The notes beneath the pieces were generated by a model that saw only the letters and a program-made list of their open reading frames with translations, was not told the DNA's origin and did no database searches. The position numbers and the translations under genes were made by a program. Of a stretch of DNA of 64,000 nt, positions 53,218 through 62,494 are shown piece after piece. Source of the DNA: Prevotella sp. P5-108 (GTDB lineage Bacteria > Bacteroidota > Bacteroidia > Bacteroidales > Bacteroidaceae); the NCBI RefSeq assembly GCF_002251385.1, contig NZ_NPJJ01000025.1, positions 28,922 to 92,921 on the forward strand. Reading direction: 5' to 3'. The first letter of the stretch is position 1, and each line of letters opens with the position of its first letter.

Positions 53218-56200
53218 ATGGATGAGAAACAGAAAAAGAGCGTGTTCGCTGCTTTGAAGACCTCAAAGCAATGGACCTACCTGCTCGCTGCTTCCATGCT
53301 TACGCTTGTGCCCATCTCGGCATCGGCTACAGCTTCCGGCAGTGAGAACGAAAACACAGTGCAGGCCGTACAACAGGCCAAGAAAACCGTTACCGGTCTG
53401 GTGAAGGATGCCCACGGCGAGCCCGTCATCGGCGCCACTGTGGCTGAAGTTGGCAATGCCACCAATGCCACCATCACCGACGCCAACGGTAACTACCGCC
53501 TCCAGATCAAGCCTGGCTCGCGCATCAGCGTGAGCTCCATCGGCTATCAGCAGCAGACTCTCGCTGCCAAGGGCAATGTAGTCAATGTCACTCTGGAAGA
53601 AGACCAGGCCATCCTCGACGAAGTTGTCGTTGTGGCATACGGTACCCAGAAGAAGAAAGACCTTACCGGTTCGATGACCGCCGTCAAGGCCGAGAACATC
53701 GCCGTGCAGAACACCACCACCGTGAGCCGTGCGCTCGAGGGTGCCGCCCCTGGTATCCGCGTGTCTTCGGTCGACGGACAGCCAGGTTATGATATGGCTG
53801 TGCGCATCCGTGGTGTAAGCTCCACCAACGGCGCCTCTGCCGCCGCCCTTATCGTCATCGACGGTGTGGCCCAGCAGACCAACTCTACCTATGAGAACCC
53901 TCTCTCTCAGCTTGATCCCAACGATATCGCTTCTGTCTCCATCCTCAAGGACGCCGCCTCTACCGCCCTCTACGGTTCGCGTGGTGCCAACGGCGTGGTG
54001 CTCATCACCACCAAGAAGGGTCAGAGCGGCAAGGCCAAAATCTCCTTTGAGAGCCGATGGGGCTGGAACTCTATCGGAGACTACAATGTCAACTCTATAG
54101 ACAACGCCGCCCAGTACTATGAGTACGTATGGAAGAGTATCTACAACTCCTACCGCTACGGTGTCAATGGCACCGGTCTTCCCGGCGTAGATGCCAGCGG
54201 CCGATACTACACCAACGTGGGCAACCCTAACCACTCTGACGCCGAGGCCCGCCTCTTCGCCAGCCAGCACCTCTTCGACTACAACAACAGCGAGACCGCT
54301 TTCCAGAAGAACCTGCTCAAGAACAACATGGCTTACAACGTGCCCGGTGCCATCTATACCAACACCGGCTCAGGCAGCAACTCCAGCTCTACCATGACCG
54401 GAGCCTACCTTATCGACCCCGAGACCGGCCGTCTGAACCCCCTGGCCCGCCAGCTCTACAGCGGCGACGCCTCTGACCTGCTCTTCAGCAACGCTTTCCG
54501 TCAGGAGTACAACCTCTCTGCCAGCGGTGGTAGCGACAAGGCCCACTACTACTTCTCTCTCGGCTATCAGGACGACCCCTCATTCCTGCTCAGCAGTGAA
54601 TTCCGTCGTTACAGCGGCCGTGCCAATATGGATGCCCAGGTGCTGAAGTGGTTGAAAGTAGGCGCCAACATCGGTTACTCCAACACCAAGACCCGTGCAC
54701 AGGCAGGTAAGTGGGGCTCTCGCCAGATTGGTGGTGCCTCCGGTAACGCCATGCTCCATGTCAAGGGTTGGTCGCCCATCTACCCCGTCTATCAGATGAA
54801 CGAAGACGGCACCGTGGCTACCGACGACAAGGGCAACATCCTCAATGTCTACAACAAGTCTTGGTCTCCTCTCGGCGAGAACCATGTAGCCGACCGCAAC
54901 TTCGGCAGCGACTATATGTATATCACCCGCACCAACATGGAGCGTCAGGATATCATCAACTGGACCAGCCGCTTCTTTGCCCAGATTGACTTCCTCGACC
55001 ACTTCAACTTCACAATCAACTTCAACATGGACGAGCAGCACTGGCGTCGTACTTCCTATATGAACAGTATCGCCGGACGTGCCAGCGGACAGGGCAGCTT
55101 CGGTCTCAAGACCTACACCCGCCGCATCATCAACACCCAGCAGCTGCTCTCTTACGACCAGGACTTCGGCAAGCACCATGTTGACGCTCTGGTAGGTCAC
55201 GAGTATGAAGACCTCGACCGCAAGGATGTCAACTTCGGTACTTCCTACGAGCTTCTGCCCGGTTATATCATCCCTGGCAACTTCGTAGGCCACTACACCA
55301 ACTACGGTGGTGAGAACACCGCTACTCCGAGCTGGGGTCTCAATACCTACCGCACCGAGTCTTACCTGGGTCGCGCCAACTACAACTACGCCGAGCGCTA
55401 CTATGCATCAGCCTCTCTGCGTCGCGATGCCTCTTCCAAGTTTACCAAGGACAACCGCTGGGGTACCTTCTGGTCTCTGGGCGCCGGCTGGCGCTTCTCC
55501 GAGGAGCCCTTCTTGAAGAGCGCCAAGTCCTGGCTCGACAATGCCAAGCTGCGTCTGAGCTATGGTGTCACCGGTAACTCCAACGGACTCACCAGCTATT
55601 ACCTCAACCAGACCTACGGCTACGGCGTATCAGCCTGGCAGGAGGGTGCTACAGGTACAGGCGTGCCCAAGGTGACCACCATCACCGGCGGTAACCTCGT
55701 ACGTACCGACCTCACCTGGGAGGTTATCCACCAGTTCGACCTCGGTCTCGACTTCTCTGTACTGGGAAGCCGCCTCACCGGTGCCATCGACTACTACAAC
55801 AACCTCACCTCCAATGCGCTCTACAACCAGATGGTTTCGCCGCTCGCCAATATGGGCTCGACCACGCTGCAGAAGAATGCTGCCAAAATACGCAACACCG
55901 GTATCGAAATCGAGCTCGACGCCGACATCATCCGTACCAAGGACTGGACCTGGAGCGTAGGCGTCAACGCCACCCACTATACCACCAAGCTCGTCAAGGT
56001 GCCTGCCGACCAGATACCCAACTGGGACAACACCATGGACGTGCCCAAGGGCACATGGGTCGTACAGACCGAGGATATGGCTCAGGCCGGAACAGCCAGC
56101 CATGCCGGACGTGGCGACTTCTACCTCCGTGGCGAGGGCAAGGACCTCTTCAATCTCTATATGTACAAGTATGCCGGCGTAGACCAGGCTTCGGGTCTGC

Positions 56201-56895
56201 CTATGTACTGGCACCGCGTGACCTATGCTGACACCCATCCCGATGCCAACGGCGCTTATGCCAACGGTGGCCGCTATGCCGAGTACAAGCAGGGCGATAA
56301 CGTGAAGACTACCGTGGCAGCCGACGCTTCAGAGTACGAGTGCGGCAGCGCCATCCCCGATGTCATGGGCGGTATCACCACCAATCTGCGCTGGAAAGAC
56401 TTCGACCTCGGTATCGTAGCTGCTTACCAGCTCGGTGGCAAGTTCTTCTCTATGGAGTATGCCCAGCACCTCTTCCGCGGTTCTACCCTCGGTGGCTCCA
56501 ATATCCCTGTTTCCAAGGATGTCGTAGGCGCTACCTGGACTCCCGACAACACCGGCGCCAAGTATCCTATGCAGTGGTTCAACAGCTCTGGCGGCGACTA
56601 CTATCTCGATGGTGTCCTCCTCCCCGGCAGCCACAAGTACACCGACATGGCACTCTTCAGCGCCTCTTACTTCCGTCTGAAGAACATCACTCTGGGCTAC
56701 ACCGTACCCAAGAATCTGCTTCGCAAGATAGGTATCAGCAAGCTGCGCGCCTTTGTATCTGCCGACAACCTGCTCATCTTCTCTGCCCAGAAGGGTGTAG
56801 ACCCCTCTATGTCGGCTATCGGTGGCAAGGAGGTCGATACATACATCTATCCTCAGATGCAGACCATAACTCTGGGTCTTAACCTCGAATTCTAA
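53218..56895 (+). CDS. SusC/RagA-family TonB-dependent transporter
   Basis: A 1225-residue outer-membrane importer, the largest of the four in the window. The N-terminus MDEKQKKSVFAALKTSKQWTYLL with AASMLTLVPISASA mirrors that of the SusC at 46906, an extended signal peptide. Then come VTGLVKDAHGEPVIGATV (carboxypeptidase-like domain), DEVVVVAYGTQKKKDLTGS (TonB-box area), the plug (ALEGAAPGIRVSSVDGQPGYD, LIVIDGVAQQTN, SVSILKDAASTALYGSRGANGVVLITTKKG) and a long barrel with an extended loop region, ending TLGLNLEF. No STN domain. It leads a three-gene operon with SusD and a surface lipoprotein. Confidence 0.95.
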   Translation: MDEKQKKSVFAALKTSKQWTYLLAASMLTLVPISASATASGSENENTVQAVQQAKKTVTGLVKDAHGEPVIGATVAEVGNATNATITDANGNYRLQIKPGSRISVSSIGYQQQTLAAKGNVVNVTLEEDQAILDEVVVVAYGTQKKKDLTGSMTAVKAENIAVQNTTTVSRALEGAAPGIRVSSVDGQPGYDMAVRIRGVSSTNGASAAALIVIDGVAQQTNSTYENPLSQLDPNDIASVSILKDAASTALYGSRGANGVVLITTKKGQSGKAKISFESRWGWNSIGDYNVNSIDNAAQYYEYVWKSIYNSYRYGVNGTGLPGVDASGRYYTNVGNPNHSDAEARLFASQHLFDYNNSETAFQKNLLKNNMAYNVPGAIYTNTGSGSNSSSTMTGAYLIDPETGRLNPLARQLYSGDASDLLFSNAFRQEYNLSASGGSDKAHYYFSLGYQDDPSFLLSSEFRRYSGRANMDAQVLKWLKVGANIGYSNTKTRAQAGKWGSRQIGGASGNAMLHVKGWSPIYPVYQMNEDGTVATDDKGNILNVYNKSWSPLGENHVADRNFGSDYMYITRTNMERQDIINWTSRFFAQIDFLDHFNFTINFNMDEQHWRRTSYMNSIAGRASGQGSFGLKTYTRRIINTQQLLSYDQDFGKHHVDALVGHEYEDLDRKDVNFGTSYELLPGYIIPGNFVGHYTNYGGENTATPSWGLNTYRTESYLGRANYNYAERYYASASLRRDASSKFTKDNRWGTFWSLGAGWRFSEEPFLKSAKSWLDNAKLRLSYGVTGNSNGLTSYYLNQTYGYGVSAWQEGATGTGVPKVTTITGGNLVRTDLTWEVIHQFDLGLDFSVLGSRLTGAIDYYNNLTSNALYNQMVSPLANMGSTTLQKNAAKIRNTGIEIELDADIIRTKDWTWSVGVNATHYTTKLVKVPADQIPNWDNTMDVPKGTWVVQTEDMAQAGTASHAGRGDFYLRGEGKDLFNLYMYKYAGVDQASGLPMYWHRVTYADTHPDANGAYANGGRYAEYKQGDNVKTTVAADASEYECGSAIPDVMGGITTNLRWKDFDLGIVAAYQLGGKFFSMEYAQHLFRGSTLGGSNIPVSKDVVGATWTPDNTGAKYPMQWFNSSGGDYYLDGVLLPGSHKYTDMALFSASYFRLKNITLGYTVPKNLLRKIGISKLRAFVSADNLLIFSAQKGVDPSMSAIGGKEVDTYIYPQMQTITLGLNLEF

Positions 56896-56923
56896 ATCAC
56901 TGACCATTATATATACAGAAGAT

Positions 56924-58600
56924 ATGAAACGAATATATAAGAATATAGTTGCCGCAGCCCTGCTCGTAGCGGGAGTCTCGGCATGTAGCAGCCGCCTGGA
57001 TGTCAATAACCCCAACTACTTCACCAAGGACGACATCGACAACATCCTCCAGGGTGATGACGAAGAGAAGAAGGACAAGGTGGTGGCAGGACTCGTATCG
57101 GTTCTTCCCGGCTACATCAATATCTACAATGCCGCGCTCAACGGCGGCTACTCCAACGGCTATGCCTACGAGTCCAACTTCGAGTTGCGCCGATTCATGC
57201 AGTCGGGCGATGTGGTCGAAGGCTCATCTGCCAACAAGGGTACCTACAACCAGTGGTACCAGAACAGCCCCAGCGTGACCTACTGGCAGACTAACGATGA
57301 TATACAGAACTATGGCTACTACCTCGGCCCCGTCTACAAGATTACCAATGCCATCAAGGCCATGCAGTATCTCAGCGACGACAACGTCAAGGAAGACAAG
57401 AAGATGAAGGGCTATCAGGCCCAGGCCCTCACCATGAAGGCCATCGGCTACACCATGCTCATGGAGCGCTACACCGACCTCCAGGATGTTACCTCCGAGA
57501 CCAAGCAGGGTTGGCCCATCTACAACGACTACGCCTACAACCCCGCCACCGAGCCCAAGTCGGTGGCTGAGACCTGGGCTACTATTAAGGAGTATTTCGA
57601 CAAGGCTGTCAAGTCTTTCCATGAGTCCTCCATCGGTACCAAGGGCTATCTGAGCGGTCACACTTCCGATGTGGTCTACAGCATCAACTGCGCTGTGGCT
57701 CAGTACTACCGTTGCCGCGCCGCCATGGACCGCAAGGACTGGGCTACCGTCATCGATGGCGCCACAGAGCTGCTCTCTTACTATCCCAACTTCATCAAGG
57801 CCAGTGACTATGGTATGGACCAGTCTAAGCTCGCCTCTGTAGCTGCCCGCAACGACAACGGATGGTGTGGCAAGGAGTATAACGCCGAGGAAAACGCCTT
57901 CTACAACTGGGAGAAGAACCCCGAGGGTATCTTTGGTAGTGCCCGCGGTTCGAGCAACATGTTCTGGACCAACGGCGGCTTCAACGCCCTCAAGCGCGGT
58001 CCTTCGGGTTACTATCAGGTCGATGCCGATATCTACAATGCCCTGTCAGACAATGACTGCCGCAAGGCTTGTATCCTCGCCGATGACTTTGAGAACTATC
58101 CCATCTACTCTTTTGAGAACAACGACTCTACCTGGTACAGCTATACCATGCCCAAGTACACCAGTCTGAAGTGGGCGGCATCGTCGTCTATCGGTCACAA
58201 CGGTGAGATGCATGACAACAAGTACACCGTGTCAGACAATATCTATCTGCGCACCTCTGCCGTATGGCTCATGCTCGCCGAGGCTTATGCCCAGAGCGGC
58301 CAGGACGCCATGGCCAAGCAGACCCTCAACAAGCTGCTTGAGGCTCGCACCATCGAGGGCCGTCCCACGATGACCTGCGACAACACTATGGCTGGCATGA
58401 GTACCATGGATATGGTCAAGTTGCAGTGGCGCATCGAGATGTGGGGCGAGGGCGACTGGGCCTTCTACAACCAGAAGCGTTGGGGCACCCAGCACAAGCG
58501 TGGAGCTAACCACTGGAGCAACACTCAGATCAGTCACTTCACATGGGAGATTCCTCAGAAGGAGCGCATCGGCAATCCTTACTGGAAGTCACTCGACTAA
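56924..58600 (+). CDS. SusD/RagB-family outer-membrane lipoprotein
   Basis: A 558-residue SusD homologue. Lipobox LVAGVSAC. SusD-like features: DVNNPNYFTKDDIDNIL, YKITNAIKAMQYLSDDNVKEDKKMKGYQAQALTMKAIGYTMLMERYTDL (helical core), IKEYFDKAVKSFHESSIG, YLRTSAVWLMLAEAYAQSGQDAMAKQTLNKLLEAR, and WRIEMWGEGDWAFYNQKRWG close to the C-terminus. It starts 28 bp after SusC. Between its stop and the next gene lies a perfect hairpin (58619-58660), so downstream expression may be lower. Confidence 0.93.
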   Translation: MKRIYKNIVAAALLVAGVSACSSRLDVNNPNYFTKDDIDNILQGDDEEKKDKVVAGLVSVLPGYINIYNAALNGGYSNGYAYESNFELRRFMQSGDVVEGSSANKGTYNQWYQNSPSVTYWQTNDDIQNYGYYLGPVYKITNAIKAMQYLSDDNVKEDKKMKGYQAQALTMKAIGYTMLMERYTDLQDVTSETKQGWPIYNDYAYNPATEPKSVAETWATIKEYFDKAVKSFHESSIGTKGYLSGHTSDVVYSINCAVAQYYRCRAAMDRKDWATVIDGATELLSYYPNFIKASDYGMDQSKLASVAARNDNGWCGKEYNAEENAFYNWEKNPEGIFGSARGSSNMFWTNGGFNALKRGPSGYYQVDADIYNALSDNDCRKACILADDFENYPIYSFENNDSTWYSYTMPKYTSLKWAASSSIGHNGEMHDNKYTVSDNIYLRTSAVWLMLAEAYAQSGQDAMAKQTLNKLLEARTIEGRPTMTCDNTMAGMSTMDMVKLQWRIEMWGEGDWAFYNQKRWGTQHKRGANHWSNTQISHFTWEIPQKERIGNPYWKSLD

Positions 58601-58618
58601 TCATCCCTTACGTAATCG

Positions 58619-58660
58619 CCGCAGAGGAGCGCAGGGCTCCGGTCCCCGTCTCCTCTGCGG
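58619..58660 (+). other. Intercistronic hairpin between SusD and SGBP genes
   Basis: CCGCAGAGGAG (58619-58629) and CTCCTCTGCGG (58650-58660) are a perfect 11-bp stem with a 20-nt loop. No T run follows, and the next gene starts 40 bp later, so it looks like an attenuation, processing or mRNA-stability element, not a full terminator. Confidence 0.65.
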
Positions 58661-58699
58661 ATGATAAACCTAATGATAACTCAAAACAACGAACAAATC

Positions 58700-60343
58700 A
58701 TGAAAAAAAGAATATTGACATACGCCTCCATGCTGGTAGCGCTGCTGGGTCTCGTGGCCTGTAGCGACAATGCCGAGGACGTAAGCGAATCTTCAGAGGC
58801 CAACGTGTCGATGAAGAACATCAGTGTCACTGCCCAAGTGCCTGGCGCCAATACCTACGGCGCACTCAAGGCGTTCAGCCTGAGCGACGTGCTCCACGTC
58901 ACCTTCCAGAAGTCTGACGGCACCCAGACCGGCCGCACGCAGACCCTGCGCTGCGCCGAGTCGACCGGCTCTACCGCCACCTTCAGCGCCCAGCGCGTGG
59001 CTGTGCCCAACGACGCCGCCAACATGCTGCTCACCTGGGACAACCCCGCCTGCAAAATCAATTGGGACGGCAAGCCCGTAGTGGTCGAGGAGTTTGGTAC
59101 CCAGGCAGGTACCGAGGAGTGGGTGCGCCAGCACTCGGTCATCAGCGCCACCACCGCCGTGGGCGAGAGCGCCAATGTGACCTTGGCTTACCAGACCGCA
59201 GTGGTCAAGATTGATGTGCAGTTCCCTACCGACGCCGATGAGCCTACTGTTGCCAACACCCGCCTTACCCTCTCAGGTCTCATCAACAAGCTCGTCATGG
59301 ACAATGGCAAGGCCCTCACTGCCGGTGAAGGCGTGACAAGCACCACTGGCGATGTGGTAGTGGCTCCCGCCGTGATTGACGCCGCCGCCCGCAAGGTGAC
59401 CGCCTACGCAGTGGTTTGGCCCCAGGCCAGCTACGACGGTGTGACTCTCGCTGCTACCATCGACAATGCCAACTTCTCTGGTGTCTTCCGTCTCGGTGCG
59501 GTGAAGCCCGGCGAGGACAACACTGTGGTCTCTAAGGTAGACTTCAACTCACGCGAGTACGACCTCTGGTACGACGATGCCGCCGCCACCATCGAGGATG
59601 TTACCGGCAACGTGGTAACGGCTCCCAAGTGGATGACCCTCAGCGGTGGTGTCATCACCATCGAGGCCAATACTACCGGCTCTATCCGTAAGGGTACCAT
59701 GGTGCTCGACAACGGTCGCAAGTATATCGTCACCCAGATTGGCGTCAACGACTTCAGCGGTCAGTGGACGCTCTACTCCAAGCAGTTCAACGCCTCCAAG
59801 TCATGGGGTGGCTCCACCAGTACCAGCAAGATGCCCTGTACCTTCGGCAAGCCTCGCAAGGGCGAGACCCTCACTGGTCCCGACGGCAATACCTATACCA
59901 ACAACTTCGGTATCAAGGGCCTCTACTTCGACTCAGTGCTCGACGGCACCATCGCCATCGACTACGAGAAGAAGACCGTGAAGGTAGGTATCATGTTTGA
60001 CTGCCGCGAGGGTCAGCCCACCGGCAACGACAAGTATAAGTACTGCATGTATCTGCCCGAAGGTTCGGCAAACAACGGATGGGGTAACTACAACTTCCAG
60101 CCCAAGGACTTCTCGACCACCAAGTACGACTGGCTGTGGCTCACTCTCGGCTCTGACAACAAGTCGCTCAAGTACAAGTACTTCAAGGCTGGTCAGAAGA
60201 TGGGTAACTATTATGTCTGCGGTATCTCTATCGTGGCCAGCTCTCAGGCTGCTGCCAGCTCGTTTACCGCCTCTTACGACAACATCTACCAGGCCAACTA
60301 CAATACCAGCAACGACGAGGGTATGTACTTCCTCAAGAACTAA
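58700..60343 (+). CDS. Putative surface glycan-binding lipoprotein
   Basis: A 547-residue lipoprotein, starting at 58700 (MKKRILTYASMLVALLGLVAC, lipobox); the frame extends 13 codons upstream but the ATG at 58700 fits the signal peptide. The N-terminal ~300 residues are a beta-rich repeat with fimbrillin/Mfa-like wording (LSLSDVLHVTFQKSDGTQTGRTQTL, KVTAYAVVWPQASYDGVTLAATIDNANFSG). Then a BACON/Ig-like stretch (APKWMTLSGGVITIEANTTGSIRKGTMVLDNG, followed by KYIVTQIG), and a C-terminal ~180-residue beta domain (GQWTLYSKQFNASKSWGG, YMYLPEGSANNGWGNYN-like). Third gene of the operon, in SusE/F position. No catalytic motif. The family was not named with certainty. Confidence 0.75.
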   Translation: MKKRILTYASMLVALLGLVACSDNAEDVSESSEANVSMKNISVTAQVPGANTYGALKAFSLSDVLHVTFQKSDGTQTGRTQTLRCAESTGSTATFSAQRVAVPNDAANMLLTWDNPACKINWDGKPVVVEEFGTQAGTEEWVRQHSVISATTAVGESANVTLAYQTAVVKIDVQFPTDADEPTVANTRLTLSGLINKLVMDNGKALTAGEGVTSTTGDVVVAPAVIDAAARKVTAYAVVWPQASYDGVTLAATIDNANFSGVFRLGAVKPGEDNTVVSKVDFNSREYDLWYDDAAATIEDVTGNVVTAPKWMTLSGGVITIEANTTGSIRKGTMVLDNGRKYIVTQIGVNDFSGQWTLYSKQFNASKSWGGSTSTSKMPCTFGKPRKGETLTGPDGNTYTNNFGIKGLYFDSVLDGTIAIDYEKKTVKVGIMFDCREGQPTGNDKYKYCMYLPEGSANNGWGNYNFQPKDFSTTKYDWLWLTLGSDNKSLKYKYFKAGQKMGNYYVCGISIVASSQAAASSFTASYDNIYQANYNTSNDEGMYFLKN

Positions 60344-60366
60344 GGCTCTGCCGACAACCCTATAGC

Positions 60367-60408
60367 AATACACCGCTTCGTCCCGAGGGATGGAGCGGTG
60401 TATTTGTG
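60367..60408 (+). terminator. Rho-independent terminator of the fourth SusCD operon
   Basis: AATACACCGCT (60367-60377) pairs with AGCGGTGTATT (60393-60403), an 11-bp stem with extra GTCCC/GAGGGA pairing in the loop, then TTGTGTT. Confidence 0.8.
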
Positions 60409-60539
60409 TTATGGGGGTATGGGCAGCCGGCGCAGTAGAGGTGTGGTCGGTGGGTTGCTCGGTCATTCTCGGCAGCATAGAGGCTGCTCCGACCGTCGCA
60501 GAGGCTGTTTGGGCTGCCGCTGTGGGGCTCTTGGCTGGC

Positions 60540-60625
60540 TCGTGACTTATGATACGTGAGCTCGTATCGTAAGGCACGAGCTTACGTATCTTATGTTACG
60601 TGGGCTCGTGCCTTCCGTTACGAGC
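60540..60625. repeat. 22-bp CTTATGTTACG family, second locus
   Basis: CTCGTGACTTATGATACGTGAG, then CTCGTATCGTAAGGCACGAG, CTTACGTATCTTATGTTACG and CTCGTGCCTTCCGTTACGAG units, the same words as in 12284-12368 but with more substitutions. Confidence 0.6.
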
Positions 60626-60763
60626 CGACGATGGTGGTCAGCACGGTGGCTGCAGCCCGCTCTGCGCCTGGGCTGATGGCCTTGCCGTCGGTGGGCTGGC
60701 GCTGCGCGTCGGTGGGCAGGTGCTGCGCGTCGATGGCAAGCCCCGCTGCGGGCAGTATAACAA

Positions 60764-60795
60764 GAGAGCCGCGGCTGTTGTCAGTCGCGGCTCTC
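60764..60795 (-). terminator. Terminator of gpmI
   Basis: GAGAGCCGCG (60764-60773) and CGCGGCTCTC (60786-60795) form a perfect 10-bp stem, 30 bp after the gpmI stop on the minus strand, followed there by TTGTTAT. Confidence 0.72.
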
Positions 60796-60824
60796 AGGGT
60801 TATTGTAGCTTTCGCTGTATGCGA

Positions 60825-62348
60825 TTACTTGTTGTCTTCTATCAGGTTTTCACCGGTCATGTCGGCAGGCTGCTCCAGTCCCATGATGTGGAGGATAGAG
60901 GGAGCCACGTCGGCCAGGCGTCCGTTCTTGACGGTGGCGCTGTTGTTGTCGGTGACGTAGATGAAGGGCACGTGGTTGAGCGAATGTGCGGTGTTGGGCG
61001 TACCATCAGCGTTGATGGCGTTGTCGGCGTTGCCGTGGTCGGCTATGATGATGGCCTCGTAGTCGTTGGCCTTGGCAGCCTCGATGACGTCGCGCACGCA
61101 GCAGTCTACGGCATGCACAGCCTTGGCTATGGCGTTGTAGACACCGGTGTGGCCCACCATGTCGCCGTTGGCGAAGTTGACCACGATGAAGTCATACTCC
61201 TGGGTGTTGATGGCACCCACCAGCTTCTCCTTCACCTCGTAGGCGCTCATCTCGGGCTTGAGGTCATAGGTGGCCACCTTGGGAGAGGGTACCAGTATGC
61301 GGTCTTCGCCCTCGTATGGAGCCTCGCGACCACCGTTGAAGAAGAATGTCACGTGGGCATACTTCTCTGTCTCTGCGGTGTGCAGCTGGCGCTTGCCGTG
61401 CTTGCTGAGATACTCGCCGAGAGTATCTTCCACGTTCTCCTTGGGGAAGAGTATGTTCACGCCCTTGAATTTGGCATCATAGGGAGTCATGCAGTAATAC
61501 TGCAGACCCTTGATGGTGTGCATACCCTCTTCGGGCATATCCTGCTGGGTGAGCACCTGGGTGAGCTCCTTGGCGCGGTCGTTGCGGAAGTTGATGAAGA
61601 TTACCACGTCGCCCTCCTCGATGGTACCGTTTACGGTCGAGTTGACGATAGGCTTTACAAACTCGTCGGTCACGCCGTCGGCGTAGCTCTCCTCCATGGC
61701 CTTAACCATGTCGGTGGCTTCCTTGCCCTTGCCCTCGACGAGCAGGTCGTAAGCCTCTTTCACGCGGTTCCATCGCTTGTCGCGGTCCATGGCGTAGAAG
61801 CGGCCGATGATGCTGGCGATGTGGGCGCCGTTGGCTGCGCAGGTGTCAGCTATCTGCTGGATAAATCCGGCTCCGCTCTTGGGGTCGGTGTCGCGACCGT
61901 CCATGAAGCAGTGTACGAAGGTCTTGTCCAGGCCATACTCCTTGGAGATTTCAATCAGCTTGAAGAGGTGGTCGAGCGAAGAGTGTACGCCGCCAGTTGA
62001 GGTCAGACCCATCAGGTGGAGCTTCTTGCCGTTCTCCTTGGCATAGCTGTAGGCTGCCACGATGCCGGGGTTCTTCAGGATAGAGCCGTCCTTGCAGGCG
62101 CGGTTAATCTTGACCAGGTCCTGATAGACCACGCGGCCGGCGCCGATATTGAGGTGACCCACCTCTGAGTTGCCCATCTGTCCGTCGGGCAGACCCACAT
62201 CCTCGCCCGAAGCTGCGAGCTCAGAGTGGGCGGAAATAGCGGTGAGATAATCCAAATAAGGTGTCGGGGTGTTGAAGATAACGTCTCCCTTACCATGCTG
62301 TCCGATTCCCCATCCATCGAGAATCATCAATAAAGCTTTCTTTGCCAT
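60825..62348 (-). CDS. gpmI: 2,3-bisphosphoglycerate-independent phosphoglycerate mutase
   Basis: A 507-residue cytoplasmic glycolytic enzyme, the usual length. It interconverts 3- and 2-phosphoglycerate using two Mn ions and a phosphoserine intermediate. The start at 62348 ([16 protein letters not shown]) gives the standard metal-binding N-terminus; the 23 codons upstream lie over the promoter. The catalytic serine is at ~61 in [16 protein letters not shown]. Other metal-ligand motifs: [36 protein letters not shown] and [17 protein letters not shown] is also conserved. It is monocistronic with a full promoter and terminator. Confidence 0.97.
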   Translation of the reverse strand: MAKKALLMILDGWGIGQHGKGDVIFNTPTPYLDYLTAISAHSELAASGEDVGLPDGQMGNSEVGHLNIGAGRVVYQDLVKINRACKDGSILKNPGIVAAYSYAKENGKKLHLMGLTSTGGVHSSLDHLFKLIEISKEYGLDKTFVHCFMDGRDTDPKSGAGFIQQIADTCAANGAHIASIIGRFYAMDRDKRWNRVKEAYDLLVEGKGKEATDMVKAMEESYADGVTDEFVKPIVNSTVNGTIEEGDVVIFINFRNDRAKELTQVLTQQDMPEEGMHTIKGLQYYCMTPYDAKFKGVNILFPKENVEDTLGEYLSKHGKRQLHTAETEKYAHVTFFFNGGREAPYEGEDRILVPSPKVATYDLKPEMSAYEVKEKLVGAINTQEYDFIVVNFANGDMVGHTGVYNAIAKAVHAVDCCVRDVIEAAKANDYEAIIIADHGNADNAINADGTPNTAHSLNHVPFIYVTDNNSATVKNGRLADVAPSILHIMGLEQPADMTGENLIEDNK

Positions 62349-62387
62349 AATTGTCTTAATATTTTGATATTCTTTAGTTTCTGAGTG

Positions 62388-62418
62388 CAAAGTTACTGCA
62401 AACCGCAGACAACGCAAA
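62388..62418 (-). promoter_or_regulatory. Promoter of gpmI
   Basis: Minus-strand TTTG (62415-62418), 19-bp spacer, TAACTTTG (62388-62395), a full match to the Bacteroidetes consensus, 40 bp before the ATG. Confidence 0.8.
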
Positions 62419-62494
62419 GAAAATCTCTCAGTTTTTTATCTTTGCCCCGCAGCGCGGTGGAGGATGGGGCGGAAACCACCTCGCTGGCTGCGGC

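Larger units (their letters stand above)
60409..60824. other. Intergenic region between SGBP and gpmI
   Basis: About 415 bp between convergent genes. It contains a diverged 22-bp CTTATGTTACG array (60540-60625), short direct repeats (GTCGGTGGGC/GCTGCGCGTCG at ~60680-60730) and the gpmI terminator. No gene supported. Confidence 0.65.
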
